Shown here: positions 34,141-43,071 of the stretch, piece after piece
Layout: each line of letters begins with the position of its first letter
Position numbering within the stretch: the first letter of the stretch is position 1
Assembly: GCF_021390535.1 (NCBI RefSeq)
Contig: NZ_JAJUXG010000017.1
Location: 203,329 to 267,328 of the forward strand
Length of the DNA: 64,000 nucleotides
Direction: 5' to 3'
DNA from: Dyadobacter sp. CY312
Lineage (GTDB): Bacteria > Bacteroidota > Bacteroidia > Cytophagales > Spirosomataceae
Translations under genes and position numbers: made by a program
The notes under the pieces: generated by a model
What the model was told of the DNA's origin: nothing
Seen by the model: only the letters and a program-made list of their open reading frames with translations
Databases searched by the model: none

Positions 34141-34962
34141 ATGAATAAAAGTACGAATACGCAATCTTTGATTGGTCTTTTACGAAACACGCATCATGCC
34201 GAATGGGAAGCAACACCGTCCTGGCACGATGCAGTTTCCTGGCTTAATGATTTGGTTCATTTTTTGTTTCCAAGTAATCATTTGCCAAAAAAGTCTTCAT
34301 ATGAGGGTATTCTCAAAAAGAATCAGATCGACCTGGAAAACATTTTGCTGAGTTATCTGGAACCGAGCGGGATGGATATTGAAGGTGTTGTGAATGATTT
34401 TTATTCCTCTCTGGAAGGTATCTATCGCAATCTCAGACTGGATGCCAGCAAGATATTTGAGTATGATCCGGCAGCCACCAGTGTGAACGAGGTGATCGTT
34501 TCATATCCGGGATTTTATGCCATTACTGTTTATAGAATCGCCAACCATTTAAGCAGGTTAGATATTCCAGTGTTACCAAGGATTTTGAGCGAGTTTGCTC
34601 ATGGAAAAACAGGAGTGGACATCCACCCAGATGCAACCATAGGCGTGCCTTTTATGATTGACCATGGTACTGGAATTGTGATTGGCGCCACGACTGTTAT
34701 TGGCAAGAATGTAAGTATTTACCAGGGAGTAACGCTGGGTGCGTTGCAGGTTGCCAAAGATCTTGCCGAAACAAAACGGCATCCAACCGTTGAAGATAAC
34801 GTAATCATTTACGCAAGAACAACCATTTTGGGTGGTGATACCATTATTGGAACCAATAGTGTAATAGGAGGTAGTGTATTTTTAACAAAAAGTGTCGAGC
34901 CCAACTCTCAGGTTTTTAATACACACCAGCTTCGGATTCTGGTTAAGCATCCGGTGGTTTGA
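34141..34962 (+). CDS. Serine O-acetyltransferase (EpsC/CysE type)
   Basis: 273 residues. An N-terminal helical domain is followed by a left-handed beta-helix of hexapeptide repeats (GVDIHPDATIGVPFMIDHGT, then IVIGATTVIGKNVSIYQGVT). The acceptor-site histidines are in DIHP and IDHGTG, and RHPTVEDNVIIYARTTILGG continues the helix. It makes O-acetylserine from serine and acetyl-CoA, the committed step of cysteine synthesis. The gene lies 64 bases after the desulfurase gene and is the standard third member of family 2A encapsulin operons, supplying cysteine precursor. No rhodanese or cysteine synthase gene is next to it. Confidence 0.9.
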   Translation: MNKSTNTQSLIGLLRNTHHAEWEATPSWHDAVSWLNDLVHFLFPSNHLPKKSSYEGILKKNQIDLENILLSYLEPSGMDIEGVVNDFYSSLEGIYRNLRLDASKIFEYDPAATSVNEVIVSYPGFYAITVYRIANHLSRLDIPVLPRILSEFAHGKTGVDIHPDATIGVPFMIDHGTGIVIGATTVIGKNVSIYQGVTLGALQVAKDLAETKRHPTVEDNVIIYARTTILGGDTIIGTNSVIGGSVFLTKSVEPNSQVFNTHQLRILVKHPVV

Positions 34963-35039
34963 GGGATGGATATCCAAGCGCAAGGTCATACTCCTTATGT
35001 GTACGAATAAGTTTTACGTAACACAGCTGTGTATTGCAA

Positions 35040-35082
35040 AAAGCCTCAAAAAATGTGAGATTTTCACATTTTTTGAGGCTTT
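35040..35082. terminator. Strong bidirectional terminator closing the encapsulin operon
   Basis: Arms 35040-35058 and 35064-35082 make a 19-base-pair stem (AAAGCCTC, A/T tract, ATGTGA and complement) with a 5-base loop. It separates the operon from the convergent guaB gene. Confidence 0.85.
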
Positions 35083-35121
35083 GTAATTTTCAATTTATAC
35101 TAAAATCGTCTAAACTAAAGT

Positions 35122-36609
35122 CTATTCTTTCACAATCACATCATGCGCTCCACCTTCCACAATACTTACAGATGAAACCAGCGTGATGCTTGCTTTTTCT
35201 TTCAGTTCGCCAATAGAAATGGTACCGCAGCTGCACATGGTGGATTTAATTTTACCCAAAGTTACGGCAAGGTTGTCTTTCAGAGTACCTGCGTAGGGTA
35301 CGTAGCTATCTACTCCCTCTTCAAATTTAAGTCCGTCGGTGTCGCCCATGTCGTAGCGTTCCCAGTTGCGGGCACGGTTGGAGCCTTCTCCCCAATATTC
35401 TTTAACATAGCTTCCATTCACCATCAGTTTTCTTGTCGGGCTTTCGTCAAACCTTGCGAAATATCTTCCCATCATCAGAAAATCTGCGCCCATTGCCAAA
35501 GCAAGTACCATGTGGTAATCCTGGGCGATACCGCCATCTGAACAAATTGGAACATAAATTCCTGTTTGCTGATAGTATTCATCACGTGCGGCAGCAACTT
35601 CGATAAGTGCCGTAGCCTGTCCACGTCCGATACCTTTGGTTTCGCGGGTGATACAAATAGATCCACCACCTACACCAACTTTAACGAAATCAGCACCGGA
35701 TTCAACCAGATATAGGAAGCCGTCTTTGTCAACCACGTTACCTGCACCTACTTTTATCTTGCCGCCGAATTCCTTTTTGATGTACTGAAGCGTATCACGC
35801 TGCCATTCAGAAAATCCATCTGACGAGTCGATACAGAATACATCTGCACCAGCTTCGATCAGTGCAGGAACTCTTTCTGCATAATCACGGGTGTTAATTC
35901 CGGCACCAACAACCAATTTCTTTTGCTTGTCCGTCAGTTCAAGCGGGTTGTCTTTATGGTTGTCATAATCTTTTCTGAAAACGAAGAATTTGAAATTCTG
36001 ATCTTCGTCTATAACAGGCAGACTGTTCAGTTTGTGCTCCCAAATCAGGTCATTTGCTTCTTTAAGGGTGCAACCCAGTTTCGCGGTGATCAGCTTTGCA
36101 AAAGGCGTCATGAATTCTTTCACCTTTTTGCTTGAAGCATCCGTTCCAACGCGGTAGTCGCGGCTGGTTACGATACCCAATAGCTTGCCTTCCGCAGTTC
36201 CGTTGTCTGTAATGGCAATCGTAGAGTGACCTGTTTTCGCTTTTAAAGCAATAACGTCTTTCAATGTATGTTCCTCAGTCAGGTTTGCAGTGCTTATTAC
36301 AAAACCCGACTTGTGGTTTTTAACCTTCCGTATCATTTCGGCCTGCTCCTGAATAGACTGAGAACCGAAGACAAATGACAGACCGCCATTTTTTGCCAAA
36401 GCAATCGCCATTCCGTCATTAGAAACAGATTGCATGATGGCTGAAACAAAGGGGATATTAAGTTCTATTTCCGGAGTCTGCCCCTTTTCGTATTTTGTGA
36501 GCGGAGTTTTTAGAGAAACTTTTCCAGGAACGCAGTCTTTCGTTGTAAGGCCCGGGATTAAAAGGAATTCACTGAAAGTCCTGGATGTTTCGTTTAAGTA
36601 CTTAGCCAT
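35122..36609 (-). CDS. guaB: IMP dehydrogenase
   Basis: 495 residues, normal length. The barrel starts with SRTFSEFLLIPGLTTKDCVP and NIPFVSAIMQSVSNDGMAIA. Two CBS domains occupy about 110-225 (TSRDYRVG, LNSLPVIDEDQ). The active-site loop is GVGGGSICITRETKGIGRGQ with nucleophile C319, where bacterial enzymes usually have GPGSICTTR. The flap and C-terminus contain RYDMGDTDGLKFEEGVDSY. It oxidises IMP to XMP with NAD, the first step to GMP. It stands alone, divergent from the START-like gene. The active-site loop and the flap differ slightly from E. coli GuaB, resembling a subtype common in Bacteroidota; that grouping is from memory. Confidence 0.92.
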   Translation of the reverse strand: MAKYLNETSRTFSEFLLIPGLTTKDCVPGKVSLKTPLTKYEKGQTPEIELNIPFVSAIMQSVSNDGMAIALAKNGGLSFVFGSQSIQEQAEMIRKVKNHKSGFVISTANLTEEHTLKDVIALKAKTGHSTIAITDNGTAEGKLLGIVTSRDYRVGTDASSKKVKEFMTPFAKLITAKLGCTLKEANDLIWEHKLNSLPVIDEDQNFKFFVFRKDYDNHKDNPLELTDKQKKLVVGAGINTRDYAERVPALIEAGADVFCIDSSDGFSEWQRDTLQYIKKEFGGKIKVGAGNVVDKDGFLYLVESGADFVKVGVGGGSICITRETKGIGRGQATALIEVAAARDEYYQQTGIYVPICSDGGIAQDYHMVLALAMGADFLMMGRYFARFDESPTRKLMVNGSYVKEYWGEGSNRARNWERYDMGDTDGLKFEEGVDSYVPYAGTLKDNLAVTLGKIKSTMCSCGTISIGELKEKASITLVSSVSIVEGGAHDVIVKE

Positions 36610-36959
36610 TGTATTTTTTTAAGTTTGAGGCTTATGTAGCTGCCTTTGGCAACTGGTTCTGTATGTAACTAAAAATTGTCGCCGGGAATTCGTTTTTGCA
36701 GAAAAAAATTTAAAAGTTTAGCTGCACAGAAGACTGCTGGTGGCAATCTTGCTTATTAACGGTCCAAGAAATGGCTTCATTTGTGCAAATTTCAAAAGAA
36801 TATGCGGATATACGGTCTTCAAAATTATAAAATTTGCAAAAAAAATCAGGGCTCCTCCATTTTCGCTTTTTCTTGCAGAATATTCTTCGGTTTCTTTCAC
36901 TTTACATTACCTGTATTTTAATTTTAAACAGGATTTCATTACCGGACTCTTATATATTG

Positions 36960-36967
36960 TACTTTTG
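36960..36967 (+). promoter_or_regulatory. Possible -7 element of the START-like gene
   Basis: TACTTTTG fits TAnnTTTG, 42 bases before the ATG; no clear -33 element. Nothing else was recognised in the 399-base divergent gap 36610-37008. Confidence 0.3.
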
Positions 36968-37008
36968 GAGCATTCAGGATCAAAACCCGGGTTTGCCAAA
37001 ATACATAA

Positions 37009-37653
37009 ATGTTGAAAATCGCAACAGCACTTTTTCTTTTTTATACATCAATAACTACGGTGTCGGGACAAGCGGCATGGAACATGATCGCGGAGAATGA
37101 CGGCATTAAAGTATACTCCAGATCGGTACCGACAAGTAAAGTCAAAGCGGTGAAGGTGGAGTGTATGGTGAAAGCATCCGCTTCTCAGTTGGTAACCTTG
37201 CTCATGGATCTTCCCGTGGCTACGGAGTGGGTTTCACATACCAAATCGTGTGTTTTGGTAAAAAGAATTTCTGCTTCGGAATTATTTTATTATTCAGAAG
37301 TGAGCCTTCCCTGGCCTCTGGAGAACAGGGATTTTGTGGCGCACATCAGAGTTAGTCAGGATCTGGCTACAAAAGTGGTGACCGTAGACGCACCAGCTGT
37401 GCCGGGTTGGGTCGCGGAGAAAAAGGGTATTGTAAGAATTACACACTCCACAGGGCACTGGATCATAACCCCCGTGGAGCCGGGAAGTGTAAAAGTGGAA
37501 TATACTTTGCAGGTTGACCCCGGTGGCATTATTCCTGCCTGGACTGTGAACATGCTGGCTGCACAGGGTCCTATGGAAAGTTTTAAAAACATGAGGAGCC
37601 AATTGCAGCTGCCACGTTATAAAAATGTAAATCTGTCTTTTATTGTCAACTGA
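37009..37653 (+). CDS. START-domain (SRPBCC) exported protein
   Basis: 214 residues with a signal peptide (to about residue 20, TTVSGQ). AAWNMIAENDGIKVYSRSVP, SLPWPLENRDFVAHIRVSQD and the predicted long C-terminal helix fit the START-like lipid-binding fold, which has a deep hydrophobic pocket. Bacterial members with signal peptides are thought to bind lipids or hydrophobic ligands in the periplasm; the ligand is unknown. It converges on the DUF1501 gene with 17 bases between them. Confidence 0.75.
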   Translation: MLKIATALFLFYTSITTVSGQAAWNMIAENDGIKVYSRSVPTSKVKAVKVECMVKASASQLVTLLMDLPVATEWVSHTKSCVLVKRISASELFYYSEVSLPWPLENRDFVAHIRVSQDLATKVVTVDAPAVPGWVAEKKGIVRITHSTGHWIITPVEPGSVKVEYTLQVDPGGIIPAWTVNMLAAQGPMESFKNMRSQLQLPRYKNVNLSFIVN

Positions 37654-37670
37654 CAGGCGTTTACTTCGCA

Positions 37671-38945
37671 TCAGGCGTCCCTCATCACGCCGATTTTTTC
37701 GCCCTGCCAGTCGGGGAAAAGCGTTTTGTCGTCGGTAAGCTTCAAATGTTTGTCTGCCACTTCGCTGAATACACTTCTGAAATCTGTTGTAACAGCAAGA
37801 TCACGTCCGTCTTCCAGATTTTCAACCGCGATTGGCTGCATTTTTCCGTGAACCAATCCACCATTCACATCATTGCCCAGAATGAAGTTGCAGGAAGCAC
37901 GACCGTGATCGGTGCCGCGTGTCCCGTTTTGGCGAACTGTGCGCCCAAATTCTGTCATAGTCATTACCGTCACATCGTCCTGATAAGCACTCAGATCGTT
38001 CCAAAAGCTGCTGATACTGTTGCTGAGATCTGCGACGTTTCTTGCAAAAACACCATTAGCAGCTCCCTGATTGAAATGTGTATCCCATCCGTTGGATTCC
38101 GCAAAGGCAACTTCAAGTCCCACATTCATTTTAATAAGCTGTGCAATTTGTTTCAATGAGTTCCCCAGGGCAGAGTTTGGATAAGTAATGCCAGGTTCTG
38201 GTTTGTAGTTTTTCAGATCTGCCGTTTTTAGTAATTTCATTGCTTCAAAGCTCTCTCTGCCGGTTTCCTGTAACAGACCAGATGCGGTTTGGTCATAGAG
38301 ATCCTCAAAACTTTTTGCAGCCATATTCGCTCCGGATTGGTTTCCTTTCATTTGTATTGCAAAGTCCTGAAGATTGCTGATTGATACAGAGGGATTATCT
38401 CCGTAGAAGGAGCGTGGCATGGCAGATGTTAGGCTCACTGCTGTAAAGGGAGTAAGGGCCTCATCTTTCAAAAGTCCAACAGCCCTATTCAGCCAGCCGC
38501 TGGCGGTTCCCTTGTTAAACGGGGTTCCGGATTCCATATAGTCCTGGGCGTCGAAATGAGATCTGGTGGTGTTGGGTGAGCCGATACCGTGAACAATAGC
38601 CAGCCGTTTTTCTCTGAATAGTGATTCAAAAACCTGCATTGATGGATGTAAACCAAAGCGTCCGTCGAGGTCTATCAACGGTTTATCGGATGTACTTTGT
38701 GCCGCCGACATCAAAAGATTTGGCCTCGCTGTTTTAAGAAACGTATCGTTAAAAGGCGTAACGGCCATTAAACCATCCATAGCTCCTCGTTGAAAAATAC
38801 AAACAAGTGTCTTTTTCTTTGCGAAAGGAAATGCCGTTTTGTTGGCGGCAGCCGCTTGTACGGCAAATGCCGGAATGCTGCCTGCGATACCCGCACTGAA
38901 AAGTGCCACACCGCCTGATTTCAAAAAAGCTCTTCTTGATAACAT
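37671..38945 (-). CDS. DUF1501 protein with Tat signal
   Basis: 424 residues from the ATG at 38945, which places the twin-arginine motif LSRRAFLKSGGVALFSAG right at the N-terminus and leaves a 16-base gap to the upstream gene; the longer frame from 38990 would overlap that gene. Family features are LVCIFQRGAMDGLMAVTPFN, FGLHPSMQVFESLFREKRLA, SHFDAQDYMESG and MTEFGRTVRQNGTRGTDHGR. The fold is alkaline-phosphatase/sulfatase-like, with Asp/His residues in GTDHG that could bind metal. Function unknown. Always found with DUF1800 proteins in this phylum, as here. Confidence 0.88.
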   Translation of the reverse strand: MLSRRAFLKSGGVALFSAGIAGSIPAFAVQAAAANKTAFPFAKKKTLVCIFQRGAMDGLMAVTPFNDTFLKTARPNLLMSAAQSTSDKPLIDLDGRFGLHPSMQVFESLFREKRLAIVHGIGSPNTTRSHFDAQDYMESGTPFNKGTASGWLNRAVGLLKDEALTPFTAVSLTSAMPRSFYGDNPSVSISNLQDFAIQMKGNQSGANMAAKSFEDLYDQTASGLLQETGRESFEAMKLLKTADLKNYKPEPGITYPNSALGNSLKQIAQLIKMNVGLEVAFAESNGWDTHFNQGAANGVFARNVADLSNSISSFWNDLSAYQDDVTVMTMTEFGRTVRQNGTRGTDHGRASCNFILGNDVNGGLVHGKMQPIAVENLEDGRDLAVTTDFRSVFSEVADKHLKLTDDKTLFPDWQGEKIGVMRDA

Positions 38946-38961
38946 AAGTTTTTTCGTTGAG

Positions 38962-40857
38962 TTAACGTCTCTGATATTCCGGTGAGCCAATGATAACGCC
39001 CACTACCTGTGCCAACATGGTACCGCTTTCTTTGCGATTAGCCTTGGAGTTGGACACCGGTTTCTTTGTCCGTTCAGACGACATGACATCGCCTGCATTT
39101 TCAGGCTTCATCTTGTTACTGGCTTTATCGACCTTTTCCGACAGTTCCGGATCATTCAGCATCGGTTCTAACCTTTCCACCGTTTTTGAAATGTCCCGTT
39201 CAGGCATGATCAGCTTGCTGTATGTAATCAGAGCGGCCTGCGAACTTTCAGGCTCATGGAACTGATTGAGTGCAGGGAGGTTGACCCGGACACCTGAAAT
39301 CCGGTTGGCAGAAAGTGCAAGACCAAAATTCATTCTGTTAAGCAGCGCACCTGTGCTGATCCAGTACTGACCTTTGTCCGGAAAGCCGGTTGGTGCCTGA
39401 TACGAGTACATTTTTTCGCCCATTTTAGAGATCCAGTTGTATAATTGATAGGGTTCCGTGATGGTTGCATTCAGACTTCGTACTGCCCCAACCGCCAGTT
39501 CAAGAGGGGATTTCGTCTTTTCACGCAATGCCGATGCGGCCCAGAACTCAGGTGCTGAAACCATGGCTGTCAGAACGGCCTTTATATCTCCATTCTCTGA
39601 AAGGAAGGTTTTTGCCATCTTGTCAACCAGGCTTTTGGGTGGATTGTCATTCACAAATCTTACAGCAATTTTCTGTGAAATGAACTTTGCCGTATTCGCA
39701 TGATGCGCTAAATCTTGCAGCAGCTGCATCCCTTCAGAATATCCCTGATCCGGTCCGTACTGTTTTCCCAAAACCGTTTTTGTTCCGCTGTCGTGACGGT
39801 TTGCAGCGAACAGGAAATCGCCCTCCCGCACAAATCCCTGTCTGTCCAGTTTCTGAGCGCGTTGTCTCAAAGTATCTCTGGTGTAAGGTTGAATAGGGTA
39901 TACGGTCCATCCGGTTAGAATCCTTGCGGCCTGCGTGACGTCCTCCTGGGTGTATCCGCCGTCAACTCCGAGGGTATGCAGTTCCATCACTTCTCTTGCA
40001 TAGTTCTCGTTGAGCCCTTTTTCTTTTTTGACTTTTTGCAACATGTTGATCAACGAATCGATCAGAGGATCGTTTTGTGGTGCAGTCTTATCATCTGCTT
40101 TTTGTTGATTCGTTTTCTTTTTAGATGCGAATTTGTTGTTTCCTGCGGCGCTGCTGAAATTATCCAGATAATATAACATCGCTGGCGACTTAGCAGTTGC
40201 AAGAAGCAGTTCTTCAAACTTGCCCAACGAATTGGGTCTCACCACATCTCGTTCGTATGCAGGAATAAACTGGGCACAGTCGTTCTTCGTAAGAGATACA
40301 TTGAAATGATTAAACCAAAAACTGGTCATTACTTCTTGTAACTGATTGTTGGTGTGGGCTGCTCTGAGTATTTTTTGATTGATAAACTGCCTGTACAATT
40401 CTTTTTGCGGTCTGATATTGTTTTGCTGCATGTAGGTTTCCAACGCAGCTTTGTTTTGCTCAGAATTTGTACCAACAGAATCTTTGTTAATGAATCCGTC
40501 TTTTACAGCCATGCGTAATACCTGTGGCTGCTTGGGATAAATCATGAGGACTTCTTCATTTGTCAGTTCAATGGAGTCATAACTTTTGAGCTTTGAGGTT
40601 AGGGTGTCGTCCGGTATTTTGGCTTCGAGCTGATCGTGAAACCATTTAGTTAAACCTTGTTTTACAACGGCGTCAATTTGTCCAGGAGTAGCCCCATATG
40701 TAAATCGGCTCAGCAGGTGTGCAGCCGCCTGGCGTTCGTTAAGTCCGGCAGCTTTATACGGAAATCTTATTTTACTTTGGTCGGAAATGGATGAAGAGAA
40801 TAACCAGCCACCCAAGAAAACTGACATGGAAAGAAAAAAGCGGGGCATAGTTTTCAT
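38962..40857 (-). CDS. DUF1800 exported protein
   Basis: 631 residues with a signal peptide. The family signature appears in AAHLLSRFTYGATPGQIDAV, FWFNHFNVS, NYAREVMELHTLGVDGGYTQ and DVTQAARILTGWTVYPIQPY. A lysine-rich low-complexity insert sits around residues 242-275. The function of DUF1800 is not established. The DUF1501 gene follows at 16 bases, so they are co-transcribed and probably form a periplasmic or secreted pair. Confidence 0.88.
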   Translation of the reverse strand: MKTMPRFFLSMSVFLGGWLFSSSISDQSKIRFPYKAAGLNERQAAAHLLSRFTYGATPGQIDAVVKQGLTKWFHDQLEAKIPDDTLTSKLKSYDSIELTNEEVLMIYPKQPQVLRMAVKDGFINKDSVGTNSEQNKAALETYMQQNNIRPQKELYRQFINQKILRAAHTNNQLQEVMTSFWFNHFNVSLTKNDCAQFIPAYERDVVRPNSLGKFEELLLATAKSPAMLYYLDNFSSAAGNNKFASKKKTNQQKADDKTAPQNDPLIDSLINMLQKVKKEKGLNENYAREVMELHTLGVDGGYTQEDVTQAARILTGWTVYPIQPYTRDTLRQRAQKLDRQGFVREGDFLFAANRHDSGTKTVLGKQYGPDQGYSEGMQLLQDLAHHANTAKFISQKIAVRFVNDNPPKSLVDKMAKTFLSENGDIKAVLTAMVSAPEFWAASALREKTKSPLELAVGAVRSLNATITEPYQLYNWISKMGEKMYSYQAPTGFPDKGQYWISTGALLNRMNFGLALSANRISGVRVNLPALNQFHEPESSQAALITYSKLIMPERDISKTVERLEPMLNDPELSEKVDKASNKMKPENAGDVMSSERTKKPVSNSKANRKESGTMLAQVVGVIIGSPEYQRR

Positions 40858-41015
40858 AAATTCTCGTAGTTTAATCGTACACTCAGCTTTGACCAGAAAA
40901 AAGCATTTGGTTTAATACCAGGTGCTTAATTATTTTATCGGCAATATTTTTAGTGCCAAAAATCCTGCCAGTTCAGATTAATTTTGTTGTTTTGATGCCA
41001 ACAATATTAAGTTGT

Positions 41016-41828
41016 ATGAAAATCAAATTTTTTGCTCCCGAATGGGGAAACACTTTGCCGTTTGAACACTTTTGTAAAAACGTTAAGGAAGCTGGCTATG
41101 ACGGAGTAGAAATGGCCTTGCCTTTCGATGGTCGTCAAAAGGAAGATATCCTTCAAAGTCTGAAAAATAACAACCTGGATTTGATCGGGCAATACTGGCA
41201 GTCGTTCGAAAAGGATGTTGACGAACACGCGACTAACTATGAGAAGTATCTGAGGAATCTGATCAGTGCCAATCCTTTATTTATCAATTGCCAGACCGGA
41301 AAAGATTATTTCAGTTTTGGTCAGAACAAAAGACTTTTTGATCTGGCAGCCAAACTTTCAGATGAATCTGGTATCAAAATCATTCATGAAACGCATCGGG
41401 GCAAAAGCCTTTACGCGGCCAATATTACACACCATTATCTTACGGAATTGCCAGACCTGAGAATCACGCTGGATATTTCGCACTGGTGTAATGTTCACGA
41501 ATCTTTACTTGAAGATCAGCAAGAAGAAGTTGCCCTGGCAATTGCCCATACTGACCATTTTCACAGCAGGGTGGGGCACCCGGAAGGACCGCAGGTAAAT
41601 GATCCCCGTGCACCTGAGTGGGAAGAGGTCTTGCAGGCACATTTAAAATGGTGGGATGCTGTTGTGGAAACGCATCGAAAGGCAGGCACGGACCTTACTG
41701 TCACCACCGAATTTGGCCCGGCTACCTACATGCCTGTTATGCCCTATACCCAATTGCCCTTGGGCAATCAGTGGGAAATTAATGTGTATATGATGAATCT
41801 TTTGAAAGGGCGATATAGCAGTAAATAA
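41016..41828 (+). CDS. Sugar phosphate isomerase/epimerase-like TIM-barrel protein
   Basis: 270 residues from the ATG at 41016; the upstream GTG at 40953 would add 21 non-family residues. FAPEWGNTLPFEHFCKNVKE, YDGVEMALPF, IIHETHRGKSLYAAN, ITLDISHWCNVHESLLEDQQ and HTDHFHSRVGHPEGPQVNDP follow the AP-endonuclease-2/xylose-isomerase-like barrel, with His, Glu and Asp residues as likely divalent-metal ligands. The reaction is an isomerisation or epimerisation of a sugar or sugar acid; substrate unknown. Single gene with its own terminator. Confidence 0.85.
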   Translation: MKIKFFAPEWGNTLPFEHFCKNVKEAGYDGVEMALPFDGRQKEDILQSLKNNNLDLIGQYWQSFEKDVDEHATNYEKYLRNLISANPLFINCQTGKDYFSFGQNKRLFDLAAKLSDESGIKIIHETHRGKSLYAANITHHYLTELPDLRITLDISHWCNVHESLLEDQQEEVALAIAHTDHFHSRVGHPEGPQVNDPRAPEWEEVLQAHLKWWDAVVETHRKAGTDLTVTTEFGPATYMPVMPYTQLPLGNQWEINVYMMNLLKGRYSSK

Positions 41829-41868
41829 AAAAGCACGGATCAGGTTTTTTACCCCAATCCGTGCTTTT
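41828..41868. terminator. Bidirectional intrinsic terminator
   Basis: AAAAAGCACGGAT (41828-41840) pairs with ATCCGTGCTTTT (41857-41868), between the convergent isomerase-like and phytase genes. Confidence 0.8.
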
Positions 41869-41885
41869 AAATATTTCAAATTCTC

Positions 41886-42947
41886 CTATTTCAAATCACC
41901 GATAATATCTTCCCACCGGTAATAATGGAAGACTTTCCCTTCGGACATGGCTACAAACAATCCATGTTTGAACTGATCATTCAATGCCACATTTGTCACA
42001 TCCGAACCGTCGCTTTTCAAGGCTGTTACCTGTACTGATTTAAGCATTTTATGCTCGTGCGGATTTGAAGATGAACCTTCTCTTGGGAAAATCTGGAACT
42101 TACCTGCTCCCTGATCAGAGACCAGAATGTACCCCGTTTTGTCTCCCGTTTTGTAAATGGAAATCCCTTCGTTGTCCTCGGTAAATCCTGTGTTTGGAAT
42201 CAACGCCAGTTCTTCATTCCCTTTTTCAGGATCGGCGTAATATTTCCTGATGCCAACCTGCTCGTCAGAATAGTAGATGTAACCCAGCTCATTGTCTACA
42301 GCTATGGATTCTATTTCCTTTTTGCCACTGTATTTGCCAAACTTGCGAACAACCTCCGCAGCAACATTCCCATTGCCGCCGTCAGTCAATTTATATTGCC
42401 ATAAATAGCCATCCGCCGGTCCTGATTTGCGTCCTACCACTGCGAAAATTGCTTTGTCCGATGGTCGGGTGTATAGAGAAATTCCCATCGGAGCCTGTAC
42501 GGTTTCTCCCTTGAAAACCTCAATTCCACCATTGTCAATCGCCTTCATGTCGGGCAGACTGAAAATGCGGATTTTATTAGCTTCACGTTCGGTTACGACT
42601 GCAATGTCGGTAGGTTTGCCATTGATTATGAGCCCATAAGCGATGTCGACATTGTTAGGGCGTTTCAGATTACGCACTACTTTATCGGCTACTATTTTTC
42701 CGTTCAGGTCAAATACATACAAAGCGCCGTCGATGTCTTTGTCTGTTCCAATGATCAGACTTTTGGAAGGATCGGCAGGATTCAACCAAATGGCAGGATC
42801 GTCGGTATCGTGTTTGACGGGTTCGGTAATTACAACGGGTTTGATCGCATTGGAATCCAGGGATGTATTGCCGGATAGTTTTTTTGTGCAGGATGCAGAT
42901 GTTAGTATTAAAGCCAGCGACAACGCGCTGATGGTATATTTAATCAT
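41886..42947 (-). CDS. Beta-propeller phytase (3-phytase), lipoprotein
   Basis: 353 residues from the ATG at 42947. The lipoprotein cysteine is near residue 20 (TSASC). The family is clear from HDTDDPAIWLNPADPSKSLI, GTDKDIDGALYVFDLNGKIV, RPNNVDIAYG, KEIESIAVDNELGYIYYSDE and GFTEDNEGISIYKTGDKTGY. The acidic residues in these motifs bind the calcium ions that form the active site of the six-bladed propeller. It releases phosphate from phytate. The upstream gene on the same strand is a TonB receptor, 125 bases away, with a hairpin in between. This pairing suggests surface or periplasmic phytate use. Confidence 0.92.
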   Translation of the reverse strand: MIKYTISALSLALILTSASCTKKLSGNTSLDSNAIKPVVITEPVKHDTDDPAIWLNPADPSKSLIIGTDKDIDGALYVFDLNGKIVADKVVRNLKRPNNVDIAYGLIINGKPTDIAVVTEREANKIRIFSLPDMKAIDNGGIEVFKGETVQAPMGISLYTRPSDKAIFAVVGRKSGPADGYLWQYKLTDGGNGNVAAEVVRKFGKYSGKKEIESIAVDNELGYIYYSDEQVGIRKYYADPEKGNEELALIPNTGFTEDNEGISIYKTGDKTGYILVSDQGAGKFQIFPREGSSSNPHEHKMLKSVQVTALKSDGSDVTNVALNDQFKHGLFVAMSEGKVFHYYRWEDIIGDLK

Positions 42948-42970
42948 TTTCAAAGTTCATTTATTTAAAA

Positions 42971-43000
42971 ATCTGAGTCCGGTTTTACCCGGACTCAGAT
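42971..43000 (-). terminator. Attenuator-like hairpin between receptor and phytase genes
   Basis: ATCTGAGTCCGG (42971-42982) and CCGGACTCAGAT (42989-43000) make a perfect 12-base-pair stem; on the minus strand it is followed by TTTTT. It lies after the receptor stop and 24 bases before the phytase ATG, so it would reduce read-through into the phytase gene. Confidence 0.7.
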
Positions 43001-43071
43001 TACATATTCGAATTCAAGGATTGCTGGATGCAGCTAAAATTACTTTCTAATGTTGCACTAAGAGCTGAAAG

